Origin: Micromonospora sp. R77
Lineage (GTDB): Bacteria; Actinomycetota; Actinomycetes; Mycobacteriales; Micromonosporaceae
Direction of reading: 5' to 3'
DNA: 64,000 nucleotides
Assembly: GCF_022747945.1 (NCBI RefSeq)
Contig: NZ_JALDST010000001.1
Span: 3,596,001-3,660,000 of the forward strand
Shown: positions 25,743 through 33,710 of the stretch, in pieces
Layout of the letters: each line of letters starts with the position of its first letter
How positions within the stretch are numbered: the stretch's first letter is position 1
The notes under the pieces: generated by a model
Seen by the model: the letters and a program-made list of their open reading frames with translations, nothing else
Told to the model about the DNA's origin: nothing
Database searches by the model: none
Translations under genes and position numbers: made by a program

Positions 25743-26765
25743 TTACGCGCCCCACCGGCTCGGGCCGCCGGTGCGGACCGCCCGCAGGCCGGTGCCGGTG
25801 TTGTTCAGGGCGGCGGAGAGGTCGCTCACCTGCTCGCCGCGTCGGGCGGCGGCCCGTCGGCCGGCTGTCGGGGCCGGGGCGGTGAGCCGGGCGTGGAGCG
25901 CGCCGACCAGCGCTTCGCAGCCCGCGTCGCAGGCGCGGACCGCAGCGACGGCCTGGCGGACGGTCTCCGCCACCGCCGAGGTGAGCGCCCGGCTGACCGC
26001 GGCCCGTCGGGGCGTCTCGGAGATGGCGACCCGCAGCGCGGTGACCGCCTCGTCGACCTCGTTCTCGTCGGCCACCCCGTCGGCGACGAGGTGCGCCGCG
26101 ACGGCGTCCACCGCGACCGGGACCTCGCGGCCCCGGGCGGCGGTGCCGGTGAGCATGCCGGGCTCCGGCAGTGCGTCGAGGATGGCGAGGGAGACCGGCT
26201 CGGCCGGGTCCGGGTAGGCCCGGAGGGCGGCCGGGTAGAGCTCGCGCAGCACCTCGCGCAGCGCCACCGCTGCCGAGTGCCGGCCGCTGGCCAGCGCGGC
26301 GTGCGCGGAGAGGACCTGCTTGTAGCCGGCGAGGTCGCGGGGGGCGGGGAGGGTGACTGCGGAGAGCGCGCCGGCCTGCAGCGCCCGGGCCAGGCCGACC
26401 GCGCGGCGCTCGGCCTCCGGCGACTGCATCTCCTCCAGGGAGTCGTCGTCCGCGAAGCGCTCGGCGAAGTCGTCGACCGAGTCGTCGTCGGCGATCGCGA
26501 GTGGACGCCCCGCCGCGCTCAGCAGCGAGGTGACCGTGTGGTCGTCGCTGTCGGCCGCGATCGCCGCGCCGCTCGGGCCGCCCGACCGCTCCACGAGCAG
26601 CGCGACCAGCTGGGCGTAGCCACCCGGGTCGTCGCCGATCTCGCAGACATGCAGCAGACGGCCTGCGTCGTCGACCACAGCGGACGTCAGCGTCGATCCG
26701 GCCGAAGCCGGTCGGTCGGCCGGATCCGCCGAGGCCAGACCGCAGTACACGCGCACGAGCGCCAC
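25743..26765 (-). CDS. IS110-transposase-like domain protein (N-terminal segment of a frame-disrupted gene)
   Basis: 340 residues from GTG 26765, with GGGAGGAGGA a few bases upstream. The order of strands and helices follows the RuvC-like N-terminal domain of IS110/IS1111 transposases: RVYCGLAS, SAVVDDAGRLLHVCEIGDD, GGYAQLVALLVERSGG, AAIAADSDDHTVTSLLSAAG, EAERRAVGLARALQAG, ALREVLRELYPAAL and the closing SLAILDALPEPG. The expected first acidic residue (GxD) is CGL here, and there is no C-terminal transposase domain. It is therefore probably domesticated and catalytically dead rather than mobile. The frame ends at TAA 25743-25745, but a short indel correction continues it into the Pro-rich segment downstream. 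Confidence 0.6.
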   Translation of the reverse strand: MALVRVYCGLASADPADRPASAGSTLTSAVVDDAGRLLHVCEIGDDPGGYAQLVALLVERSGGPSGAAIAADSDDHTVTSLLSAAGRPLAIADDDSVDDFAERFADDDSLEEMQSPEAERRAVGLARALQAGALSAVTLPAPRDLAGYKQVLSAHAALASGRHSAAVALREVLRELYPAALRAYPDPAEPVSLAILDALPEPGMLTGTAARGREVPVAVDAVAAHLVADGVADENEVDEAVTALRVAISETPRRAAVSRALTSAVAETVRQAVAAVRACDAGCEALVGALHARLTAPAPTAGRRAAARRGEQVSDLSAALNNTGTGLRAVRTGGPSRWGA

Positions 26766-26830
26766 GGCGTCGTCCTCCTCCCGGGACACAGGGCTATCTT
26801 CTGCCAGAGACTGATGCTCCCCGCTCGGGG

Positions 26831-27757
26831 TCAGTCGCGCCAGTCCACGACAGCAGAGATCTTGCCGACAATGGTGCGCCAACCCAAACTTGCGGTTTGT
26901 GCCCCGATTTTCTTGAGTCGCCGCCGCCCCATGAAGCCGCCGATCCCGCCGTTGACGGTGGCCCGCAACGCCTCGTCCAGGTCGTCCAGGCTGGAGCCGG
27001 CGGAGAGCATGTCGAGCACGGCCGGTAGGCGCAGCGCGTACGCCAGGTCACGGGCGACCTCGCCGGCCTCGATCAGGAGCGCGGGGTCCCAGGTGTCGTG
27101 CCCGCCCCGCAGGTTCTCCACGACCAGGTCGAGCTCGTAGGCGTCCTCGTCCAGCGGCGCGATGTCGGCCGGTTCCACCCGTTCGGACAGTTCATTCCAG
27201 CTGTCCAGTTGAGACAGGTCGTTGGGTGCGCCGGACCGGATGAAGCTCACCAGCGACTCGGGCGTCTTGAACAGCAGCAGTCGGCCCCGGTGGCTCAGGA
27301 AGACCGGCACCTCCTCGTCGCCGGCCTCGTCGTCGTCGGCCTCGTCCTCGGTGTCGTCGTCCGCAGCCTCGTCGTCGGCCTCGTCGGCGTCCGCCTTGCG
27401 GCGCCCCTCGGGCTGCTCGTCCTCCTCGGCGGAGAGGGCGGCGAACTCCTCGTCGAGGATCACCACCTCCTCGTCGTCCTCGGTCTCGACGACCTGGCGG
27501 CGGGCCAGGAACGGGTCGTCCTCGTCGCGCTCGGCGACGTCGGTCGGGGTCAGCTCCCGCGCCGGCCGGTACGCCCGCAGGGTGAAGCCGCTGCCGGCGG
27601 GGAGGGCGATCTCCACCGGGTCGATCCGCAGCTCGTCCCAGAGCGCGCGGTCGGCGGCCGGACGGTCGACGTCGACCTCGTCTGCTGTGGCCGACGCGGT
27701 GGTGTCGTCGAGCTCGGGCTCGTCGGCGTCGGGCCGGTGGGGCGACTGGCGGGCCAC
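26831..27757 (-). CDS. Conserved acidic actinobacterial protein, unknown function
   Basis: 308 residues from GTG 27757, with GGAGG five bases upstream. The N-terminal third is plain. Residues about 90-185 are extremely acidic (long Asp/Glu runs around ADDDTEDEADDDEAGDEE). The C-terminal part looks globular: VPVFLSHRGRLLLFKTPESLVSFI, SQLDSWNEL, LRGGHDTWDPALLIEAGEVARDLAYAL, ending near VVDWRD. Similar actinobacterial proteins are sometimes labelled primosomal or primase, but I see no such motif. It lies 65 bases upstream of the IS110-like gene on the same strand, so they are probably co-transcribed. Confidence 0.7.
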   Translation of the reverse strand: MARQSPHRPDADEPELDDTTASATADEVDVDRPAADRALWDELRIDPVEIALPAGSGFTLRAYRPARELTPTDVAERDEDDPFLARRQVVETEDDEEVVILDEEFAALSAEEDEQPEGRRKADADEADDEAADDDTEDEADDDEAGDEEVPVFLSHRGRLLLFKTPESLVSFIRSGAPNDLSQLDSWNELSERVEPADIAPLDEDAYELDLVVENLRGGHDTWDPALLIEAGEVARDLAYALRLPAVLDMLSAGSSLDDLDEALRATVNGGIGGFMGRRRLKKIGAQTASLGWRTIVGKISAVVDWRD

Positions 27758-27891
27758 GCTGACCTCCGTGTGCTGTCGGATTGCCCACCCGGCGGCAGCT
27801 TCGGCCGCCGAGTGACTCTGGGCACATACCCTAGTGGTCGCCCCGGCACGTCCGGGACCGCACCCCGGTGGCGTGCCGCCCGGCCGACAAG

Positions 27892-27897
27892 TAGCGT
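27892..27897 (+). promoter_or_regulatory. -10 box of the PadR gene (leaderless type)
   Basis: TAGCGT ends 8 bases before ATG 27906; no Shine-Dalgarno sequence is present. Confidence 0.45.
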
Positions 27898-27905
27898 TAC
27901 TACGC

Positions 27906-28247
27906 ATGAAGGCGCAGGAGCTGCACGGACACCTGGACGCGCTGCTGCTGGCGGTCCTGGAACAGGGCGAGCTGCACGGCTACGCGATCATCGAGGCGCT
28001 GCGGGCGCGCAGCGGCGGCGCCCTCGACCTGCCCACCGGCACCATCTATCCGGCGCTGCGTCGACTGGAGCGCGCCGGCCTGGTGGCGAGCTCCTGGAGC
28101 ACGGTCAACGGGCGGGAGCGCCGGACGTACCAGCTGACCGAGGCGGGTGGGCGGGCGTTGGCGGGCGAGCGGGCCGGCTGGCGCGAGTTCAGCGCCACCA
28201 TCGGCCGCTTCCTCGGCACCACCCCACCCCCCACCGCCCCCGCCTGA
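27906..28247 (+). CDS. PadR-family transcriptional regulator
   Basis: 113 residues. A single winged helix typical of short PadR proteins: HLDALLLAVLEQGELHGYAIIEAL, GALDLPTGTIYPALRRLERAGLV, SSWSTVNGRERRTYQLTEAGGRAL. It normally represses a nearby membrane protein or transporter gene. The convergent gene at 28450 carries the permease-prefix domain that is usually paired with such PadR regulators. The last ten residues are Pro/Thr-rich. Confidence 0.9.
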   Translation: MKAQELHGHLDALLLAVLEQGELHGYAIIEALRARSGGALDLPTGTIYPALRRLERAGLVASSWSTVNGRERRTYQLTEAGGRALAGERAGWREFSATIGRFLGTTPPPTAPA

Positions 28248-28294
28248 CCCCGGCCCGGCCCGCCCGGCTCCCCCGCTCGAACTCTCCTCGCGAA

Positions 28295-28355
28295 GATCGT
28301 CTGCACGTCCCGGCAACGACACGCCGGAGGACCGCACCGCCAAGTGCAGACGATC
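28295..28355. repeat. Inverted repeat between convergent genes
   Basis: A perfect 12-bp inverted repeat, GATCGTCTGCAC (28295-28306) and GTGCAGACGATC (28344-28355), with a 37-base interval. The wide loop is unlike a simple terminator. It could be a bidirectional terminator, an operator pair or a dispersed palindromic element. Confidence 0.55.
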
Positions 28356-28357
28356 AT

Positions 28358-28432
28358 CCAGCCCAGCCCAGCCCTCAAGCCCAGCCCCCAGCCCAGCCCT
28401 CCAGCCCAGCCCTCCAGCCCAGCCCTCCGGCC
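28358..28432. repeat. CCCAGCCCT-type tandem repeat
   Basis: About eight imperfect copies of a 9-11-base unit (CCCAGCCCT or CCCAGCCCTCCAG) in the 202-base gap between the PadR gene and the convergent membrane-protein gene. Non-coding as far as I can see. Confidence 0.7.
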
Positions 28433-28449
28433 TGCGGGCTCCGGGAGAG

Positions 28450-29115
28450 TCAGGGGGTGGCGGCGAGCCAGAGCCGGGCGGCCCGGCCGAGCGCGACGTC
28501 AGCCGTGCCCACCAGCGCCGCCCCGATGATCATCGGCGGCCAGGTCAGGGCCTCGTCCCAGAGCGCGACCGACCAGGCGAAGACGCCGACCCCGGCCCCC
28601 GCCCCGAGCACGAGCACACCGGTCAGGCCCAGTCCCCAGGCGCGGACGACGGTGGGGACGTCGCCGCGCCGCGCCGACCACCCGGCGAGCGCCAGGCCGG
28701 CGAGGGCGAGCGCGGCGACCACCAGCCAGATCCAGTTCAGCGCGGCGGAGAGCAGCAGGTAGCCACCGGGTGGTCGGGGGCCGTCGCTCCAGCTCGACCC
28801 GCGCCAGGTGAGGTCGCCGCCGACGGTCAGCACCAGCGCCACCACCAGTGCGCGCCACGCCAGCCCACGCGACGCGCCGGCCGCCAACTCGGCCTGGTAG
28901 GCCGGCGCGAGCTGCGCCGCCGTGCCGAACTCGGCCACCGCCCGCCGCTCGGCCTCCGCCGGCGACAGGCCACCCTTCCGGTACGCCTCGGCGGCGTCCA
29001 GCAGCGCGTGCCGCGCCTCGGTCAGCAGGTCGGCCTTGAGTCGTGCCGGTCCGGACAGCCGCCCGGACAGCTCACGCAGCCGGTCCTGGACGCGTACGTC
29101 CTCGCAGCCCCCCAT
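28450..29115 (-). CDS. Permease-prefix-domain membrane protein
   Basis: 221 residues. Residues 1-70 form the alpha-helical 'permease prefix' segment (RLRELSGRLSGPARLKADLLTEARHAL, GLSPAEAERRAVAEFG). Four or five hydrophobic helices follow (ALVVALVLTVGG, YLLLSAALNWIWLVVAALALAG, GLTGVLVLGAGAGVGVFAW, a last one near PPMIIGAALVG). Genes of this type are usually paired with a PadR regulator, as here, and may sense membrane or envelope state. The start at ATG 29115 lacks a strong ribosome site. Confidence 0.78.
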   Translation of the reverse strand: MGGCEDVRVQDRLRELSGRLSGPARLKADLLTEARHALLDAAEAYRKGGLSPAEAERRAVAEFGTAAQLAPAYQAELAAGASRGLAWRALVVALVLTVGGDLTWRGSSWSDGPRPPGGYLLLSAALNWIWLVVAALALAGLALAGWSARRGDVPTVVRAWGLGLTGVLVLGAGAGVGVFAWSVALWDEALTWPPMIIGAALVGTADVALGRAARLWLAATP

Positions 29116-29170
29116 GCGCCCACCCTGCCACCCGGCCCCGGGCGGGCGCGTCCGGGAATTCCCCGGAGAA

Positions 29171-31018
29171 TCAGGGGTTCAGGGCCAGGTAGCCGCGTTC
29201 CGCCGCGGCCTGGAGCCGCCACTGGTCCCGGTACCAGCCGGGCTGCGCCACCAGCTCGTCGTGCCGGCCCCGCTGCACCACCCGGCCGGCGTCCAGCACC
29301 ACGATCTCGTCCAGCCCGGCCAGGCCGGTGAGCCGGTGGCTGATCAGCAGCACCGAGTGCCCGGCCGGGGTGGCGGCCAGCGCCGAGGCGAGCACCGTGT
29401 CGGCGGCGGCCGGATCGAGCCCCTCGGTGGGTTCGTCCAGCACCAGCACGCCCGGTGCGGCGAGCAGCGCCCGGGCCAGCGCGAGCCGCTGCCGTTGGCC
29501 GCCGGAGAGCTGTCCGCCCTGCTCGCCGACCACGGTGTCCCAGCCGGCGGGCTGGGCGCGTACCCAGTCCAGCAGTCCGGCTGCCCGGGCGGCGTCGGCC
29601 AGCGCCTCCTCGTCCGCCTGCGGGCGGCCGAGCAGCAGGTTCTCCCGCACCGTGGCGTGGAAGACGTACGCCTCGGCGAGCAGGCCGCCGATCGCCCGGG
29701 GCAGCTCCTCGGCGGGCCAGCCGGCCAGCTCGACCCCGTCCAGGGTGACCCGACCGGCGTCGGGCCGGACCGCGCCGGTCAGTACGCCGGCCAGGGTGCT
29801 CTTGCCGGCCCCGCTGGGCCCGACCACGGCGATCCGCCGTCCGGCGGGCAGGTCGAGGCTCACCCGGTCCAGGGCCGGCGCGGCCCCGGCCCGGTACCGG
29901 ACGAGCACCTCGTCGAACCGCACATGGTGCCCGCCGCCGACCGCCCCGCCGCCGACCGCCCCGCCGGGGACCGCCCCGCCGGGGAGTCGCTCGTTGGGGA
30001 CTGCCGCCCCTTCGGAGGCGACCAGCCCCGGGACGTCGGCGCCGGCGGCGGGGACCGGTGCGGTGGAGCCGGGGACCGGGGCGGGCTCGGTGAGCAGGTC
30101 GGCGACGCGGGCCAGCCCGGCGCGGAGCTGGGTGTGCTGGCGGGCGGCGCCGACCAGCGCGAGGGCGCTCTCGACGGCGGCGAGGGTGCCGACGGCCAGC
30201 ACCCCGACCAGCACCCCGCCGACCCCGGCGCGGAGCGCGACGAGCACCACGGCGGCGGCGGTGAGCCCGGAGACGAGCACCCCGGTCGCGTCGACCGCGA
30301 AGCCGGTGGCGGCGAGCCGGCGCTCCAGCCGGGCCAGCCGGCGGGCCCGACCCTCGGCGGTCGCCAGCGCCGTGCCGGTGGCGCCGAAGGCGGCCAGGTC
30401 GGCGGCCCCGTGGGTGAGGTCGACGGCGTCCACGGCGAGCGCCCCGCGCAGCGGGGCCACCTCGTCGGCGGCGCGGCGGGTGAGACCGGTGGCCAGCGCG
30501 GGCAGCGCCACCCCTGCGACCAGCAGTCCGGCCGCCAGGACGCCGGCCGCGGGCGGCGAGATCAGCGCGGCGACGCCGACGGCGAGCAGGCTGACCAGCG
30601 CGGCGGCCGCCCCGGGCACGAGCACCCGCAGCAGCAGGTCCTGGACGGCCTCTACGTCGGAGACGAGCCGGCTCAGCGCGTCCCCGGACCGCTGCCCGGT
30701 GTCCCGGCGGCCGGCCAGGGTGGCGAAGACCCGGGCCCGGACGTCGGTGATCATGCGCAGCACGGCGTCGTGGCCGGCGAGCCGTTCGGTGTAGCGGAAC
30801 ACGCCCCGGCTGATGGCCAGCGCCCGCACCGCGACGATCGCCACGGTCAGCCGGTCCAGCGGGGGACGGCCGGCGGCGCTCATCAGCAGCCAGGTGGCGG
30901 TGGCCATCAGGGCGAGCCCGGCGAACTCGGTGGCGGCGGCGAGCAGCCCCGCCCCGACCAGCCGCCCCAGATAGGGCCGGGCCAGCCGCAGCACCGCCCG
31001 TTCCGTCCGGCCGCTCAT
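29171..31018 (-). CDS. cydC: Thiol reductant ABC exporter subunit CydC
   Basis: 615 residues from ATG 31018, overlapping the CydD stop (ATGA). Six transmembrane helices in the first 310 residues, then the ATPase domain: Walker A GPSGAGKSTLAG, signature [15 protein letters not shown], Walker B VLVLDEPTEGLD and an H-loop near SHRLTG. A Gly/Pro/Ala-rich linker of about 50 residues with GGAVPGGAVGGG-type repeats separates the two. With CydD it exports glutathione or cysteine in proteobacteria to support cytochrome bd assembly; the actinobacterial substrate is unknown, since these cells use mycothiol. It is the last gene of the cydABDC operon. Confidence 0.92.
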   Translation of the reverse strand: MSGRTERAVLRLARPYLGRLVGAGLLAAATEFAGLALMATATWLLMSAAGRPPLDRLTVAIVAVRALAISRGVFRYTERLAGHDAVLRMITDVRARVFATLAGRRDTGQRSGDALSRLVSDVEAVQDLLLRVLVPGAAAALVSLLAVGVAALISPPAAGVLAAGLLVAGVALPALATGLTRRAADEVAPLRGALAVDAVDLTHGAADLAAFGATGTALATAEGRARRLARLERRLAATGFAVDATGVLVSGLTAAAVVLVALRAGVGGVLVGVLAVGTLAAVESALALVGAARQHTQLRAGLARVADLLTEPAPVPGSTAPVPAAGADVPGLVASEGAAVPNERLPGGAVPGGAVGGGAVGGGHHVRFDEVLVRYRAGAAPALDRVSLDLPAGRRIAVVGPSGAGKSTLAGVLTGAVRPDAGRVTLDGVELAGWPAEELPRAIGGLLAEAYVFHATVRENLLLGRPQADEEALADAARAAGLLDWVRAQPAGWDTVVGEQGGQLSGGQRQRLALARALLAAPGVLVLDEPTEGLDPAAADTVLASALAATPAGHSVLLISHRLTGLAGLDEIVVLDAGRVVQRGRHDELVAQPGWYRDQWRLQAAAERGYLALNP

Positions 31019-32697
31019 CGGCTCGCCTCGCCGGCGGGTACCGGGGTCAGCTCGGTGACCCGGCCGTCGGCGACCCGCAGGATCCGGTCGGCGTCCTCCA
31101 GCAGCGCCGGCCGGTGCGCGACCAGCAGCGCCGTCCGCCCCGCGACCAGTCGCCGGGTGGCGGCCAGTACGACGGCCTCGCTGGCACTGTCCAGCCGGGC
31201 GGTCGGCTCGTCGAGCAGCACCAGCGGGGCGTCCCGGAGGAACGCCCGGGCCAGCGCCACCCGTTGCCGCTGACCGCTGGACAGGCCGTGCCCGCGTTCG
31301 CCGAGCACGGTGCCGAGCCCGTCGGGCAGGGCGGCGACCACCTCGTCCAGTGCGGCGTCGGTGACCGCGCCGGCCAGGACGTCGTCGGGGGTGTCCGGTG
31401 CGCCGAGGCGGATGTTGTCGGCCAGCGTGGCGGCGAAGAGGTGTGCCCGCTGCGGCACCCAGGCGACCTGCCGGCGCCACTCGTCGAGGTCGACGTCGGC
31501 GAGGTCGACGCCGTCCACGGTCATCCGGCCGGCGGTCGGGGTGACGAAGCCGAGCAGCAGGCCGAGCAGTGTGCTCTTGCCGGCGCCGCTGGGCCCGATG
31601 ACGGCGATCCGCTCGCCGGGGCGGATGGTCAACGTGACGTCCCGCAGCGCGGTGGTCCGCTCGTACTGGACGGTCACCGACTCGAAGCGGATCTCGCCGC
31701 GACCGTCGGGCGCGGGCCGGGACCCGCCGGCGGCCCGGCCCTCGGCGGCGGCCGGGACGGCGGAGACGGTGAGCGCCTCGTCGAGCGCGGTCAGCCCCTC
31801 CATGCTGGCGTGGAACCGGCTGCCGGCGGCCCGCAGCGGCAGGTACGCCTCCGGGGTGAGCAGCAGCACCAGCAGCGCCGTGGAGAGGGTGATCCCGCCG
31901 CCGAGCAGCCGGATGCCGACCGGCACGGCGACCAGCGCCACCGAGAGGGTGGCGACGAGTTCCAGCACCAGGGCGGAGAGGAAGGCGATCCGCAGCGTCT
32001 TCATGGTGGCCTGGCGGTGCCCGTCGGCCATCCGGCGGACCACCTCGGTCTGGGCCCGGTGCCGGCCGAACGCCCGCAGCGTGGGCAGCCCGGCGACCAT
32101 GTCGAGGAAGTGCCCGCCGAGCAGGGCGAGCCGCCGCCACTGGCGTTCGGTGGCGGCCTGCGCCTGCCAGCCGAGCAGCGCCCCGAAGACCGGGATGAGC
32201 GGGATGGTCACCGCGATGATCAGCGCCGAGCTCCAGTCCGCGAGGACGATCCGGGCGAGCACGGCGATCGGCACGGTCACGCTCAGCACGAGCTGGGGGA
32301 GATAGCCGGTGAAGTAGGCGTCCAGGGCGTCCAGGCCGCGCCCGGCGAGGGTGGCGAGCTGGCCGGCCCGCTGGCCGGCGACCCAGCCGGGACCGTGCCG
32401 GCCGACCGCGCCGAGCAGGTCCGCGCGCAGCGCCGCCTTCACGGTGGCCGCGGCCCGGGCCGCGACGGTGCCCTGGGCCCAGCCGACCAGCGCGCGGGCG
32501 GCCACCGCCGCGACGCCGGCCAGCGCCGACCGGTGCAGCCGCCCGTCGACCGCGTTCGCCAGCACCGTCGCCAGGGTGGTGGCCTGCGCGACCACCAGCA
32601 GCGCGGTGAGCCCGCCGAGGACCGCGAGCACGGCGAGGTCGCGCCGGGCCGCGGGGACCCGGCGCAGCAGACGCGGGTCGAACGGGCGGCGGCTCAC
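31015..32697 (-). CDS. cydD: Thiol reductant ABC exporter subunit CydD
   Basis: 560 residues. The transmembrane half (about 1-310) includes the CydD-type stretch RLALLGGHFLDMVAGLPTLR. The ATPase half has Walker A GPSGAGKSTLLGLL, signature LSSGQRQRVALARAF and Walker B LVLLDEPTARLD. The GTG start overlaps the CydB stop and the stop overlaps the CydC start, so the three are translationally coupled. Needed for maturation of cytochrome bd. Confidence 0.92.
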   Translation of the reverse strand: MSRRPFDPRLLRRVPAARRDLAVLAVLGGLTALLVVAQATTLATVLANAVDGRLHRSALAGVAAVAARALVGWAQGTVAARAAATVKAALRADLLGAVGRHGPGWVAGQRAGQLATLAGRGLDALDAYFTGYLPQLVLSVTVPIAVLARIVLADWSSALIIAVTIPLIPVFGALLGWQAQAATERQWRRLALLGGHFLDMVAGLPTLRAFGRHRAQTEVVRRMADGHRQATMKTLRIAFLSALVLELVATLSVALVAVPVGIRLLGGGITLSTALLVLLLTPEAYLPLRAAGSRFHASMEGLTALDEALTVSAVPAAAEGRAAGGSRPAPDGRGEIRFESVTVQYERTTALRDVTLTIRPGERIAVIGPSGAGKSTLLGLLLGFVTPTAGRMTVDGVDLADVDLDEWRRQVAWVPQRAHLFAATLADNIRLGAPDTPDDVLAGAVTDAALDEVVAALPDGLGTVLGERGHGLSSGQRQRVALARAFLRDAPLVLLDEPTARLDSASEAVVLAATRRLVAGRTALLVAHRPALLEDADRILRVADGRVTELTPVPAGEASR

Positions 32698-33700
32698 CAG
32701 TACACCGGTGCCCTACCGTCGGTCCGTCCCCGGAACACCCACCAGCACATCGCCTGAAAGCCTAGTAGGGCCGGCAGGAGCGGCAGCGCGAGCCAGCCCA
32801 GCAGCCGCAGCGTGGGCCCGCTGGCGGCGGCCTCGGCGACGGTCAGCCCGGCGTCCGGCTCGACCATGGAGACCAGCACCCAGGGCCAGAGGGCCGCCCC
32901 GACCAGCACCACCGGCAGCGCCAGCGCCACGCCGGTGGCCGCGAAGGCGACGCCCGGCCGCCGCCTCCCGAGCGCCGCCGCGCCGCCAGCAACGCCGCCA
33001 CCAGCACAGACAGCAGGAGTACGGCGGCAGCCGGCTGCGCCACGGCGGCGCGTACCCGGTCGGAGAGCGCGCCGAGGAGGGCGGCCGTGCCGACCGCGGC
33101 GACCGCCACCGGGATCAGCCGTCGGGCCAGCCGGGCGACCCGGGCGGCGTCGGCGGCCGGGAGCCGGAGGGTGAGGAACGTCGCACCCTGCGCGGCGACC
33201 AGCGTCACCATCGCGAGCCCGGTGGCGGCGGCGAACGGGGTGAACAGGTGACCCAGCCCGGCGACGTGCCCGTCGGCCCGCAGCGGTACGCCCTGGAGCA
33301 GCCCGCCGAGCAGCGCGCCCCAGCCCAGCGCGGCGAGTGCACTGCCGGCCGTCACCACCCGGTCCCAGCCGGCCCGGGCCGCCCCGCCGGCCGGGCGGCT
33401 GCGCAGCTGCACGCCGGCGGTGACCAGGACGACGCCGACCAGCGCGCCGAGCACCGCCGGATAGAGCCCGGAGAGCAGTTCGCCCTCCAGGGTGGGGAAG
33501 GCCCCGAAGAGGATGCCGAGGGCCGCCACCAGCCAGACCTCGTTGCCGAGGAAGAACGGCCCGACGGCGGTGAGCGCGGTGCGGCGGGCGGCCGGCGTAC
33601 CGGCCCGGGTCAGCAGCAGCCCGACGCCGTAGTCGTAGCCGCCGAGGACCAGGTAGCCGGCGAGGAAGAGGCCGAGCAGGGCGTACCAGGCGAGTTCCAC
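32694..33700 (-). CDS. cydB: Cytochrome bd ubiquinol/menaquinol oxidase subunit II (frameshifted)
   Basis: Membrane subunit of the high-affinity bd oxidase, about 335 residues when corrected. It begins at GTG 33700 (VELAWYALLGLFLAGYLVLGGYDYGVG), with GAGGAGG upstream and 10 bases after the cydA stop. The N-terminal 245 residues read correctly to AALLAARRRS. The C-terminal 85 residues (GVAFAATGVALALPVVLVG to GRAPVYW) lie in another frame. Adding one base to the CCC at 32967-32969 joins them as RRRSGRRRPGVAFAATG. Since cydA, cydD and cydC are intact and overlapping, sequencing error is the likelier cause. Confidence 0.88.
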
Positions 33701-33710
33701 GATGCCCTCC

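Noticed and set aside
25743..26765. Active IS110 insertion sequence
   Set aside because: The C-terminal transposase domain and the first acidic residue are missing, and no element boundaries are visible; it looks domesticated.
28358..28432. Short tandem array considered as CRISPR or origin-like iterons
   Set aside because: Units are 9-11 bases, adjacent and low-complexity, with no cas, rep or dnaA-type genes nearby.
31019..32140. Extended N terminus for CydC, giving a 989-residue protein
   Set aside because: The upstream part is an out-of-frame reading of cydD; the ATG at 31018 overlaps the cydD stop and begins the normal CydC sequence.
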